Positions 45,147 through 56,240 of a DNA stretch of 64,000 bases are shown piece after piece. Location of the stretch: positions 35,001 through 99,000 of the forward strand of contig JAXRKP010001172.1 of the NCBI GenBank assembly GCA_037039925.1. Direction: 5' to 3'. The notes under the pieces were generated by a model, which saw nothing but the letters and a program-made list of their open reading frames with translations, was not told the DNA's origin and did not search any database. Made by a program: the position numbers and the translations under genes. The stretch is from Doris montereyensis. Its lineage: Eukaryota > Mollusca > Gastropoda > Nudibranchia > Dorididae. Position 1 is the first letter of the stretch, and every line of letters starts with the position of its first letter.

Positions 45147-47263
45147 ATGCTCATGTCTGCCCCCTGTGTAAGCTGGCTTTCACTTCAAGCCAGTACCTAG
45201 AAAGTCATATGGAGAGAGAGCACAATGAAAATCATTGGAGGAACGTCAAAGATTCTGTTCGAAACAAAAGCTCTGTTGTGGGTTTTAATTGTTTTGAAGA
45301 TGAAAACTGTTCACTTTCAAATTCTGTCAATTGTTGTGCCAATGAAAAGAGAGGCATAGATGCCGTGGAACAGGTAAACGACTGCTTAACAAAAAACGAA
45401 CCCCTGGAACAGTCAATGGTGAATAAAGGTGAAGAAACATCCAAATTTGATGGGTCTGGCCAGAATGCAAGTCAGAGTACCAACTTAATTAGCAATGCGA
45501 CCTACAAGGGAGATAGATTCATAAAATGCTGTAAGTGCAATAAAATGTTTAGCCATGAAAGTGATCATAACGTTAAAACTATGGAAAAGGTCAAAGATGG
45601 ACAGGTGTTCAAATGTAATGAATGTTACAGTTTATCTAACCTGAGTACCTTTCATAAAAAAGTGCACACAGAGCAGCCATTCATACACAATGAGTGTTAT
45701 AGCATGTCAGGTCAGCCCAGTCACCCCCAAGGCCAAATGAGAACACACACAGGAGAAAAAGCATTCAAATGTAATGAGTGTGGAAAGACGTTTCGTCAGA
45801 GTGGTAGCCTCCATATTCACATGAGAACACACAGAGCAGAAAAGCTATTTCAATGTAATGAGTGTGGTAACACGTTTAGGCAGAGGGGTCACCTTCAGTA
45901 TCACATGAGTAAGAGGAAAGTCACTCAAATGTAAAGAGTGTGGTAAGACATTTAGTCAGAGTTGTATCCTCCATCGTCACATGAGAATTCACATAGGAGA
46001 AAAGCCATTTAAATGTGATGAGTGTGGTAAGATGTTTAGTCACAGTCGATGCCTCCAAAATCACATGAGAACACACAGAGGAGAAAAGCCATTTGAAAGT
46101 AATGAGTGTGGTAAAACGTTTAGTCAGAGAGGTTACCTTCACAATCACATAAGAACACACAGAGGAGAAAAGCCATTCAAATGTAATGAGTGCGGTAAGG
46201 AATTTTGTCGGAGAAGTCACGTTCAGTATCACATGAGAACACACACAGGAGAAAAGCCATATCAATGTAGTGAGTGTGGTAAGACGTTTAGTCAGAGTTG
46301 TAGCCTCCATCGCCACATGAGAACACACACAGGAGACAAGCCATTCAAATGTAATGAGTGTGGTAAGACTTTTAATCAGAGAGGTCACCTTCAGTATCAC
46401 ATGGGAACGCACACAGGAGGAAAGGAAATCAAATATAATGAGTGTGGTAAGACGTTCAGTCAGAGTTATAGCCTCCATAGTCACATGAGAAGACACACAG
46501 GAGAAAAACCATTCAAATGTAATGAGTGTGGTAAGACGTTTCGTCAGAGAGGTCACCTTCATCATCACAAGACAACACACACAGGAGAAAAACCATTCAA
46601 ATGTAATGTGTGTGGTAAAATGTTTAGTTGCAGTGGTTACCTCCACAGTCACATGAGAAACACACAGGAGAAAAGCCATTCAAATGTGATGAGTGTGGTA
46701 AGATGTTTAGTTGCAGTGGTTACCTCCACAGTCACATGAGAACACACACAGGAGAAAAGCCATTCAAATGTGATGAGTGTGGTAAGACGTTCAGTTGCAG
46801 TGGTTACCTTCCTATTCACATGAGAACACACACAGGAGAAAAGCCATTTCAATGTAAGGATTGTGGTAAGTCGTTTAATCAGAGAGGTCAACTTCATAAT
46901 CACATGAGAACACACACAGGAGAAAAGCCATTCAAATGTAATGAGTGTGGTAAGGTATTTAGTAACAGTGGTCCCCTCTATACTCACATGAGAACACACA
47001 CAGGAGAAAGGCTGTTCAAATGTGATGAGTGTGGTAAGACGTTTAATCGGAGTGGTAGCCTCCTTCGTCACATTAGAACACACACAGGAGAAAAGCCATT
47101 CAAGTGTAATGAATGTGGTAAGACGTTTAGTCAAAGTGGAAACCGCCATAGTCACATGAGAACACACAGAGGAGAAAAGCCGTTCAAATGTAATGAGTGT
47201 GGTAAGACCTTTAGTCGGAGTAGTCACCTCCACGGTCACATAGCAACACATGCAAAAGAATAG
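45147..47263 (+). CDS. C2H2 zinc-finger exon, copy B (18 tandem fingers, frame-broken)
   Basis: The exon starts after TTTTCAATTCATAG (45146), phase 1, as in A. N-terminal finger [20 protein letters not shown]; linker with degenerate fingers ([15 protein letters not shown]); then 18 fingers. Helix residues -1,2,3,6: QGSI, QGHY, QCIR, HRCN, QGYN, RSHY, QCSR, QGHY, QYSS, QGHH, CGYS, CGYS, CGYI, QGQN, NGPT, RGSR, QGNS, RSHG. Frame breaks: an 8-base net loss after finger 2 (45906-45928) and a single-base loss in the linker after finger 11 (46656-46662). Two fingers lost the first zinc Cys (Ser at 46098-46100, Tyr at 46434-46436). Stop TAG 47261-47263. Fingers 11 and 12 are near-identical in sequence, a recent unit duplication. 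Confidence 0.85.
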
Positions 47264-47594
47264 GCATTGTGTTGTACATGTACCAATTTTCTTTTCCATT
47301 AGGCCAAATCCCAAAAGTTACCGATCTTTCTACTCTAACTACCTCACGTCAGAAAAATTAACCTGTAATTAACTTGCCTACAATTTGTGAATGTGATCGA
47401 TTGGCACCAGTTTCAATATAAAAGAGATCACAATTTCGAAGGATTATGTCTTAACACGGTGAGCTGATCTGAATATTTGTACATATACCGTGCCGGTGTT
47501 TATGATTGTTTTGTTGATAGAGTAATTCACGTTATTATGTTATTTGTTATGCAGTGACAGTTCATTTGTTACACTGTTATTAGTGTTATGTTAC

Positions 47595-47600
47595 AATAAA
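47595..47600 (+). promoter_or_regulatory. Candidate polyadenylation signal of copy B
   Basis: AATAAA 332 bp after the stop, in an AT-rich stretch of TGTTAC-type repeats (47520-47700). Confidence 0.35.
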
Positions 47601-48425
47601 CGTTGGTATTATGTTTTACATTCTTTGTTACAATGTTACTCTGTTCAAATACATGTTATGTTTTCAAATATATAACAATTCACTTGTTACACTATTCAAT
47701 TTTATGTATTCATAGTATCTTAAATTGTAAACAAAAACAGAGATTTATTTCAAAATCTTTCTCCTCCAACAGTATTTGTTTTCATAACACATATATATGC
47801 TCCTGAACATGTTACCTAAATACAAATACATGAAGAGAGATGCTTTTTTTCTCTTCAATAATTTATAGTTTACATGGGTTAATCAAAGAAATCAATTTTT
47901 ACCATTTTTTTCTAATGAAGTCATAAAATATACTGAGAAAAAAGAAAGAAGCAAAATACAAATATATCTCTCTTACTTAGTTATTTTTTACGTCTATGAA
48001 CTAGTTATTTTCTAGAGCTAGAGTTAGGTCTATTTAGAATGCAACTCTAGATCTATGTATGTAGACGAGAAAATCTTGATCTAGATCTAAATACTTGATC
48101 TATTTTGATTAGACAGGTCTAGATGAGATCTAAATCTAGATCTAGAAATCTAATGAAAGCCTAGGTACATTGATGTCCGTCTAAGAACCTGGTCGTCGGG
48201 AAGACAGAAACAACGGGTTCTTAGGTGAACTCTGAAATGGCTTGTTTGTATTATATAATCCTGAACTTTACGACCTAGCGTTTCACACTGTCTGAATAGG
48301 AACAGTTCTCATGCATTAATTAAATATTTCCCCTGGAAGTGAACCTGAAACCTCCATCATTCAATTTCTATTCTACGGATCTAGATTCTACTCCAGATCT
48401 AGAGATAGTTTTTTAATTTTTAGAT
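47601..48425. other. Anonymous AT-rich DNA with TAGATC clusters
   Basis: TCTAGATCTA words cluster at 48035-48150. No gene. Confidence 0.5.
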
Positions 48426-48429
48426 TTTT

Positions 48430-49820
48430 AAATTTGGGCAGTGGACAGGTACGGGAGTACATGATCCCGCCCTCCACGAGTCTCCTGCAGCCTTGCAGGC
48501 GGGTCTTGGTTGACCAAAGGCTAAGGGAGTTAACCCTGACAGAAAACAACCCACTGCCTTGCAGGCCGGTCTTGAATGACCAAAGGCTAAGGGGAGTTAC
48601 CCTGACAGAAAATAACAACCTGCTGCCTTGCAGGCTGGTCTTGAATGATTAAAGGCTAAGGGAGTTAACCCTGACAGAAAATAACAACCTGCTGCCTTGC
48701 AGGCTGGTCTTGAATGATTAAAGGCTAAGGGAGTTATCCCTGACAGAAAATAACAACCTGCTGCCTTGCAGGCTGGTCTTGAATGATTAAAAGCTAAGGG
48801 AGTTAACCCTGACAGAAAATAAGACCTGGTAAGGGGCCTCGAGGTGGCAGCCCCACCATCTACCTAGGGTACAGTGGGCTGGTCCCCTGCTTACCCAAAA
48901 CCAACCTGATTCAGACAAGTAAAAGAAATATAACCGGCTTGATCTTTGGAAGATGACCTTGGAAACGAACACGGACTGTGATTTTTGCAACATGGAACGT
49001 TAGAGCAATAAATGGAAAAGAGTTAGAATTAGTTGAAGAAATGGAAAAATGCAAAGTTGATATTTTGACCATTACAGAAACAAAGCAAAAAAGGACAAGG
49101 AATAGAAAATGTAGGACCGAATCATATTTTAATATTCTCGGGAGTAGATATCAAACATAGAGCTAGAGCAGGAGTAGGCTTCCTAGTGGATAAAAGGCAT
49201 GAAAAGTTACTAGAAAGTTGAAATGTATAAGCCCACGGCTATTAGAAGTAAATATTAAACCAAAAGGATGAGAAATTAAATTATTAATAGTAATAGCTTA
49301 TGGACCAAACGAAGACGAAACTAAAGAAGAAAAAGATATCTTCGAAAATGATTTACAAATGGCTGCGGAGAATCTTAAATCCAAACAGGAACTAATGCTT
49401 TTAGGAGATTTAACCGCTAGAGTAGGCAACAATGTAGAAACGTCAGGGGGAGTAATAGTTAAAGAAGGAGAGACAACAACTTCTCCAAATGGAGAGAGAC
49501 TCATAGATTTTTGCCTAAAGAATAAATTGAAAATAGCCAATAATATTTTCCTCATAAAGATATCCACAAATATACAAGAGTAAATGAAGACAGGTGTGAA
49601 AAGTCAATGATAGACTACATAATAGTTAACACCTCCCTTTTTTACAGTACACTGGATGCAAGAGTAAACAGAGGAGCATAAATTTTTAGTGATCATCACT
49701 ACTAAACTCAAAATAGAGGAATTAAATAAACCAGTAGTGAAACAGGTATATCAATCTAGGATAAAAAGATTTATCAGTGAAAGACAGATGGATCTAAGGA
49801 TAGCACAATAGAAGAAAAGT
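48430..49820 (+). mobile_element. 5' half of endonuclease-type LINE (copy L7), five 69 bp monomers
   Basis: The 5' end is near 48430 (GTGGACAGGTACGGG). Five 69 bp UTR monomers run from about 48475 to 48825, then the single 42 bp segment (48868-48912). The endonuclease frame begins ATWNVRAINGKELELVEEME, VDILTITETKQK (48984-49095), and later frames give IAYGPNEDETKEEKD, LKSKQELMLLGDLTARVGNN and GETTTSPNGERLIDFCLKNK (49290-49530). A YIIVNTS-like block and ERQMDLRIAQ follow. Frame breaks are few but real. The copy stops at about 49820, before RT. Confidence 0.8.
48475..48825 (+). repeat. 69 bp LINE promoter-region monomers (5 copies)
   Basis: Exact spacing of 69 bp between TGCTGCCTTG starts at 48621, 48690 and 48759. 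The unit contains GCAGGCTGGTCTTGAATGAT, TAAAGGCTAAGGGAGTTAAC and CCTGACAGAAAATAACAAC. Two units occur in L1 (6395-6535) and one at 63610-63680. Confidence 0.9.
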
Positions 49821-50760
49821 GGCAGTGAGTTTCCTGTTCGAAATGAGATGAGATATAGCATGAGTGAACAGATGGTTTACTGAGACCTGGGTGATTGATG
49901 TGTCATAATTTGTGAGTTGCTGTAGGTGAAGATTACTGACCCGTATTTACAGTTAGGCTCGCGTCCCATGTAGTCGCGGAGACAGGAATTAGTGGGGGGG
50001 TGGGGGTGGGGGGGGGGGGGGGGGGGGACAACCTCCAGCCAGATAATTAATTAATGACCTGGCTAGATAGTCTGAAGACTGTCCCCAGGCGATCATACTG
50101 TTTAAACCTCTGCTTTTTCTTGTGGGCTGTGTGGATGGTCGGTGTTGGATACGCTGACAAACCTGTAGGGGGGCGACAAACTCCCGTCACATAATTAACG
50201 GTTTGGCTAGTGGAGTCCTCCGTGGGTTCGCCCCAAACGGTCGTACTGATGTAACCCCGATTATTTGTTTTGAGTAAAATTGTAAAACGGAAATGCTGTT
50301 GTATGGCACTTCTGACGTAACTAGAAGGGGCCATGCAAATCTGGGATGACCGATGGACTGAGACAGCTGTGGAATAGCGGTTCTGACATAGTAGAAGGTT
50401 TGTACAGGACATGTGATATATGGTTATATCAAGGAGAGAGAGAGAGTGATACAACCGCCCAGTAGATAGAGATGGGTCCATGGATAGGCGTCCCTCCAGC
50501 ACGTGTTGCGATGTAATCTCATAATTTGTCATCATTTATAGATATAGATTTTTTTTTATTCACATGCATTGTGAAATATTGATTTCTAGTATTGAAATGT
50601 CAGATTGAGCAAAGTACGATACTTAAAAAGTAGAGTCACACAATCCAAATCTTCCCTGCGTTTGCCTTTCCACTCGTTTGTCTAGTTGTTTGTGTCCCAA
50701 TTCACATACTAATTGGGTGGCGTTGTCGAAAACTACTTATCTTTTCTCTTTCTACCTTCT
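49821..50760. other. Anonymous DNA with G-tract and a diverged duplication
   Basis: A G-rich tract lies at 49993-50028. Two related blocks, around 50028-50105 and 50170-50245, share CCAG/CGTCACATAATTAA, TTTGGCTAG and CGATCATACTG/CGGTCGTACTG. No coding potential recognised. Confidence 0.45.
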
Positions 50761-50901
50761 CTCTCTCTCTCTCTCTCTCTGCTTTTCTTCTTTTTTATAT
50801 TATTTTTAAACAACGACTCCTAACATTTGGTGTTGTATCTTTTCTTTATATCCCTATCTATCTATCTTCTCTTCTTCTCTTTTTTTCTTAAATATATTTT
50901 A

Positions 50902-50906
<5 letters not shown>

Positions 50907-50947
<41 letters not shown>

Positions 50948-50998
50948 GATATATGTATGTATGTATGTAATGTATATGTGTATGTATGTAAAAAATGT
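50907..50998 (+). repeat. (TA)n/(TATG)n microsatellite
   Basis: TA run followed by GTATGTATGTA units. Confidence 0.9.
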
Positions 50999-51104
50999 AC
51001 ACTCAAAAACATTTGTCGAAATTGCTTAGACATAGGCCAAAACTTACGTTAATCTGAAATATTTGCCAAGTCGCGATTTCTTCTTTAGAAAATGTCCCCA
51101 TGTA

Positions 51105-51618
51105 ATCTGTAATTTTACTCTAGTGTAGTGTGTAGTCCGAAATTTTACTCTAGTGTTAGTAGTTAGTCTGAAATTTTACTCTAGTGTTAGTAGTATAGTC
51201 TGAAATTTTACTCTAGTGTGTTAGTAGTATAGTCTGAAATTTTACTCTAGTGTTACTGTAGTATAGTCTGAAATTTTACTCTAGTTTAATCCCAAATTTT
51301 AACCTAGTGTAATCTGAAATTTTGCTCTATTTAATCCATACTTTTACTCTAGTTTCATCAGAAATTTTACTCTAGTTTAATACGAAATTTTACTCTAGTT
51401 TAATACGAAATTTTTCTTTAGTTTAATACAAAATTTTATTCCAGTTCAGTCTAGTTCAATCAGAAAATTTATTCTAGTTTAATCCGAAATTTTCCACTAG
51501 TTTAATAAAAAATATCACTGTAGTGCAATCAGAAATTTTACTCTAGTTGAATCTGAAATTTTGCTCTAGTTCGATCAGAAATTTTACTCTAGTGCAATCA
51601 GAAATCTTACGCTATTTT
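51105..51618 (+). repeat. GAAATTTTACTCTAGT satellite, left part
   Basis: About 20 units of 21-34 bp built on AATC(T/A)GAAATTTTACTCTAG with variable spacers (TGTTAGTAGTATAGTC, TTTAATC, TGCAATC). The array is cut at 51619 by a TIR element and resumes at 52752. Confidence 0.85.
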
Positions 51619-51619
51619 A

Positions 51620-52748
51620 TGGGGATATATGCGGTTCTGAAACTATTTTTTTTATACTTGTTTTTGGTTGAATTATGCACAAATGTAATCAGTGTATTGA
51701 CACATGAACTTATATGGTGGTGTTTACTTGGTTGCCATGGAAACGGCCGCCACCTTGAATCGTTATGTTTTTTGTTTACACGTTTTTTTTACATAGCTAT
51801 TTAGAAAAACTTTATGACCAAATCACTCCAAACTTCACATACAAGTTGTTCAAGGTAATGACAATAAACCTTCAAATTCAAAACAAATTTCGGACTTTTA
51901 TTATGTTTTCATGATTCTTTTAGTTTGCCATATAAAACATGTAGACCTACAACATAATTATGAAAAACAATATTTTTTGCAAAAAATATACCTCATTTTG
52001 TGAATTTTTGTTGTTGAAAGTTTGTTTGTACAGTAAAAGTAAAAGGCTATCTACATGCGAAATTTCATGACAAAATATTTACAAACACTGCCAAACAGGG
52101 GAAAAATAACATTTTGAGAAAAACACATTTTTAATTTTAGTATTTCACAATACTAAAAGCATACAAAAACTTTCACATAACTTTCGGCTCACAGTAGCTT
52201 TTTTACTCGTGACAATATACTCAATTAACATGCATCAAATGATAATAAAAAAGATGCATAGAATAGAATAGAATGAATATATTCTGTAATCAAATAAATA
52301 TCACAATCATTGAAAACAGACTGAAACATTCACGATGACCCAATTGGGGGACCAACTGTGTCGCTCGTGGGAAGCAGTGTTGATAGGTTGAACGGGCCAT
52401 CCCGCGAGAGAGAGGAGAGACTTCGCTACTGTTCACCCGGATGTTTGTGGCATTTGAGCGAAACCTTTGCCACATATGAAATTGTGGGCTTTTTTGTAGT
52501 GCTGAATACAATAATACTGTGCTAGAGCGAAATAATACTATTAATAGTATTAATACTGTATAGTTGCTGACTGTCTAGTCTCATAGGTCATACGAAAAGG
52601 TGTGTAACTGTATAGGACGATTCATTTTACGAGGGTCTCAAAATAAGGCACAATGTGATGATTTATCATTGGTTCATAAGTAAAGCTAAGAAATGCCACA
52701 ACCTCAATTTCGATCCCAAATGGCTTATTCTACATGCCGCATATCCCC
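51620..52748. mobile_element. 1.13 kb non-autonomous TIR element inside satellite
   Basis: Left end TGGGGATATATGCGG and right end, read on the minus strand, GGGGATATGCGGC form short inverted repeats. TTA (51617-51619 and 52749-52751) flanks both ends. The satellite on both sides proves insertion. The interior has AT-rich DNA and no transposase; a minus frame at 52290-52511 has no known domain. Confidence 0.65.
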
Positions 52749-52751
52749 TTA

Positions 52752-52935
52752 ATCCAAAATATTTTACTCTAGTGCAATGCCAACATTTACTCTAGTGCAA
52801 CCAGAAATTTTATTCTAGTGCAATCTGCAATGCCAACATTTACTTACCCTAGTGCAACCAGAAATTTTACTCTAGTGCAGTCAGAAATTTTACTCAAGTT
52901 TAAATCTGAAATTTTACTCTAATCCGAAACAATAT
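52752..52935 (+). repeat. GAAATTTTACTCTAGT satellite, right part
   Basis: Units (CAACCAGAAATTTTACTCTA, GTGCAATC) continue the array after the TIR element, with a distinctive AATGCCAACATTTAC variant twice. Confidence 0.85.
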
Positions 52936-54360
52936 CATTGTCCAAGCCAGCCCTTTTTTCGAACACAGCTAGTTTGTATGAAAAGAGCATTACTACATGC
53001 TGTCTATGAAAAAACTGTAGTGTAAGCCTAGACACTGTTGACATGCCTGTGAGTGTGAGTGTGTGTGTGTTGGCGTTGGACCACTGAATCATGCAATCAA
53101 CAAATGTTTTCATTATCATCACCTGCTATTATTATTAGTGCCCACTCCAATCTTTCTGCCTTTTTCTAGTTAGTGATGTCCCAGTTGATCGTCATTTAGT
53201 CATTTTACCCCCCCTCAAACCGGGCACAATCACATAGCACATACGTTGTTTCCCATGCATGCTGTGCTGGCCTAGACATTAGGCCCTTCACACAAGCCAC
53301 TATCACTATCATTGACGACATTTCCTTTCTGGATAGTTCGAAAAACGCTTAATAATAGCAACATCCGAAAAGCAATCTTTAGTCCCTGAATTTCGCACAA
53401 ACCCTGCCCTTAACCCGAAGCCAAATCCTAACCCTAACCGTAACTCTTTCGGGACCAATGGATTTTCAAACATTTTTTTACCCGAATTCTGACTTAGGTG
53501 TAACGTAAATCATTGAACCAACCTGTGACTGAGAGTTGAGATTCTTATGAACTTTACCAGTGTAGACAAGTAGGGTATGTATTTGTTGGATATTGAAAGA
53601 GCTTTCAAATGTAAAGATTGTTTTCCTAATAACTCTTGTGTAATTGGGTTACTGACCTTCTTTATTATCTATTTTTAGATATAAAGCCATATGATTTTCA
53701 TATGTCAAGATAACGCCATGAAGGGAAAAAAATATTCAAATAAAGTTTTAAAATCTAATAAGAATATCAAAATATAAACAATTTCACGCATCCTCACCAA
53801 AAATGGTGACCATAGCTGGATAAATTATTGTAAACATACATAATTGACAAAAATGTGACAGAAATGAGTTTCTGAACAGATATGGAAACGAAATGATATT
53901 CAGATGCCAGTATATATATAATATTATACTAGATCTAATAGTAATAGGCTTATGAAATATAGTTTTCTTTTTCCAGCAGATAATTAGTTTGAATATCTTA
54001 CAAAATTCAGAACGGTAACGAAATCATGAATGAATTTTTGTTTTTCATAAATCATATACATGTATATGTGCAGTATTATTATGTAACATGGTAAAAATGC
54101 AAAACTTTCTTAGGGGGAAATGAAAAGAATGAAAATTTAAAAAAATTGACAATATAAACCTACATGTAAATCATTCTTTTCATGACTAGTCTTGATGAAC
54201 AAACATTTTAGGGCAAACTGTAATATAAGAAGACATGATATTATGTCATAATGTGAAAGGAACTTTTATCAGCAATAAAAAAAGAATGGATATGTTGTGT
54301 GAAATCATAATGCTATCTGTCATGTACCATAACAAAACTAGTTGGTGCAGGCTCCAGGTC
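52936..54360. other. Anonymous AT-rich DNA
   Basis: No gene or repeat family member identified. Confidence 0.4.
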
Positions 54361-54365
54361 AATGG

Positions 54366-54660
54366 AATGTGGCGTTGGTGTCCAGGCGGTTAGGCTGCCG
54401 GACTGGGGACCAGGAGGTCCCGAGTTCGAATCCTAGCAAAACCAGGTCCGACGTTGTGTTCCTTGGGAAAGACACTTAACATGCATTTTATCCCACTTTA
54501 CCCCAGGTGGAAATGGGTACAAGCTTGGGAGTACAAACCTGCGTCAGACTAGCACCCTGGTTAGGAGGTGATTATTGTCACCTCTTCGGCTTCACGTTAT
54601 AGAAACGGGGATAAGCTCCAGCTCTATAGGCCTTAAGTTGCCTTGAAGGAACTCTTTTTT
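54366..54660 (+). mobile_element. SINE S1, best-preserved copy
   Basis: A box TGGTGTCCAGGCGGTTAGG, anticodon-like arm around GGACTGGGGACCAGG, B box GAGTTCGAATCC, conserved block GTTGTGTTCCTTGGGAAAGA, CACTTAACATGCATTTTATC, GGTGATTATTGTCACCTCTT, and end GGATAAGCTCCAGCTCTATA, GGCCTTAAGTTGCCTTGAAG. The head folds like a tRNA D and T arm but the body shows it is a SINE. Confidence 0.85.
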
Positions 54661-54854
54661 TACCAGGTCAGTGGGCACTGGTCAAAGGGATATAATAAAA
54701 AAATTATACATGTTATCTTACAAAGATTATCCTGAATATAATCAAGAATAATAATAAATTTAAAAATGTTAATACTGATACCGGTACTGAACAATAACAA
54801 TTGAAATTCAAATCAACACATATTTGAAAATATGACAAACCTAGGACATTTCGT

Positions 54855-55469
54855 TTACAGCTGATCTGTCATGGGATGATCCACAAGAAGACAATTTCTT
54901 ATTTTATTGAAACAAAAGCTTTTACCACACTTTCTACATTTGTGATTTGATTTCCTCTCTTTCTTTTCAAGACGCCAACATCTATGACAATTCCCCCTCA
55001 AGGGACTATGAATAGGCACAACATAATGATTACTCATTCTGGTATTAGTCTTTACTTTTAAACAGTTTTCATTACTGCTGACTCGCTCCTGATGAGAGAT
55101 AATTGGTTTACGCCATGAGACACAGGTATTTTTTGCAGCTCTATTCTCAACACAAAATACAGGAATGGGTGAAGATTCAAATGATGATACATTTTCCTCA
55201 TTAACATCATTGCTCCTAGTAGACAGTGTAGCAGTTGATAAGGACGGAAAGTTATTAAGGTCCTCCTGTTGCCATAATTTAGAGTCTGATAAAGGTAACT
55301 CTGCTATATTTGGCTTTACATCGTTGAAAACATTGTATCTGTGTTCATCAGCAGAAAGGGTAGAATTAGAATGTAAATCAGATGTGTTTGGTTCTTCTTT
55401 CACAGTTGTCATGTCTGGGAATTCTACCAAAGATAAAAGGTTGACTGATTTTGAAATAACTTTCGACAC
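54855..55469 (-). CDS. Copy C: zinc-finger-type N-terminus joined to a piggyBac-like zinc ribbon
   Basis: Intact 204-codon frame, start ATG at 55467-55469, stop TAA at 54855-54857. Residues 1-20 (MSKVISKSVNLLSLVEFPD) lead into MTTVKEEPNTSD and LPLSDSKLWQQEDLNNFPSL, SSPIPVFCVENRAAK, collinear with copies A and B up to ENCLK (about residue 138). After that the sequence differs: HYVVPIHSP, then C161-x2-C164-x13-C178-x2-C181-x4-C186-x6-C193-x4-H198 (NCHRCWRLEKKERK, HKCRKCGKSFCF, CLLVDH). The Cys/His order resembles the C-terminal ribbon of piggyBac transposases. No finger array follows in 54360-54855. It may be a functional short protein, a fusion with an exapted transposase end, or a fragment that happens to be open. 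Confidence 0.6.
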   Translation of the reverse strand: MSKVISKSVNLLSLVEFPDMTTVKEEPNTSDLHSNSTLSADEHRYNVFNDVKPNIAELPLSDSKLWQQEDLNNFPSLSTATLSTRSNDVNEENVSSFESSPIPVFCVENRAAKNTCVSWRKPIISHQERVSSNENCLKVKTNTRMSNHYVVPIHSPLRGNCHRCWRLEKKERKSNHKCRKCGKSFCFNKIRNCLLVDHPMTDQL

Positions 55470-55740
55470 AGATTTAGCTGGTACTCCATGCTATTCATCT
55501 GACATGTCTTTTTTTCCAAATTTTCCTCTCTGTTCTGTCCTGAAGTAAAATAATATACAAATATTCTTTTAACAAAAGCGTCTTTTTCTTTTCTTGAATC
55601 TGCCTTTCTAGATGGCTTTAAACATCCCTAGTTGCTGTAATGTCACCAAGAAACTGAGAATATCATCAAGACACCTGTTGATAGAGATCAAAAGTTATTG
55701 CCAGATGCCAGAAGAGCAATGTTGTAAAGTGTCCAAATGT
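55470..55740 (-). other. Conserved 5' leader of copy C
   Basis: Reverse complement of the A and B leaders (CAATAACTTTTGATCTCTAT, TGGTGACATTACAGCAACTA, GGCAGATTCAAGAAAAG). It supports duplication and inversion of the complete 5' unit. Confidence 0.65.
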
Positions 55741-55773
55741 CTGGCACATTTTGTTAATATATATTACATTACA

Positions 55774-55777
<4 letters not shown>

Positions 55778-55842
<65 letters not shown>
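55778..55842 (+). repeat. (AT)n microsatellite
   Basis: About 30 AT units. Confidence 0.95.
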
Positions 55843-55848
<6 letters not shown>

Positions 55849-56094
55849 TTTTATGAATCAAATAGACAATTTGTTCATTCTCTCTCTCTCTCTAACTGCT
55901 CGATGTGAATAAGTACTCAGCTAAAAGTAGAGAAAGATCTTGTCAGTCTAGTATGAGGCACATAACAGGATGTTGTATTGTATGCTTCCCAGGAAGTTCA
56001 GAAGGACTTTGAATGTAATGGTTAGCTGGGGGATAAATGATGTACAGTCCCAAAGCCTGCACTTATGTGGGAATACTGACTATAACTATAATAG

Positions 56095-56240
56095 TACAGT
56101 GGAACCTCTCATTCAAATTGGGAACCCTGGCAATTAGAAACAAAACTTTTTCTATATATTTTACCATTCTATGTGGGAAAGGTTCCGGCAAATCGAGAAC
56201 ATTTTTAAGTTGCCAGGGCCAGTTCATGCTGCCCATAAAC
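56095..56240 (+). mobile_element. Possible pogo/Tigger-like end fragment
   Basis: CAGTGGAACCTCTCATTCAA, TTGGGAACCCTGGCAATTAG is the style of pogo terminal repeats (CAGTrGAACCTC...). A partly inverted partner (GTTGCCAGGGCC) lies at 56210. A short MITE or a fragment is possible. Confidence 0.35.

Noticed and set aside
49298..49567. Minus-strand 89-codon frame
   Set aside because: Antisense to the LINE endonuclease frame.
53400..53455. Interstitial telomere repeat (CCTAACCCTAACC)
   Set aside because: Only about two imperfect units, too short to interpret.
54366..54440. tRNA gene (A and B boxes)
   Set aside because: The same head is followed by a conserved non-tRNA body in several copies, so it is a SINE.
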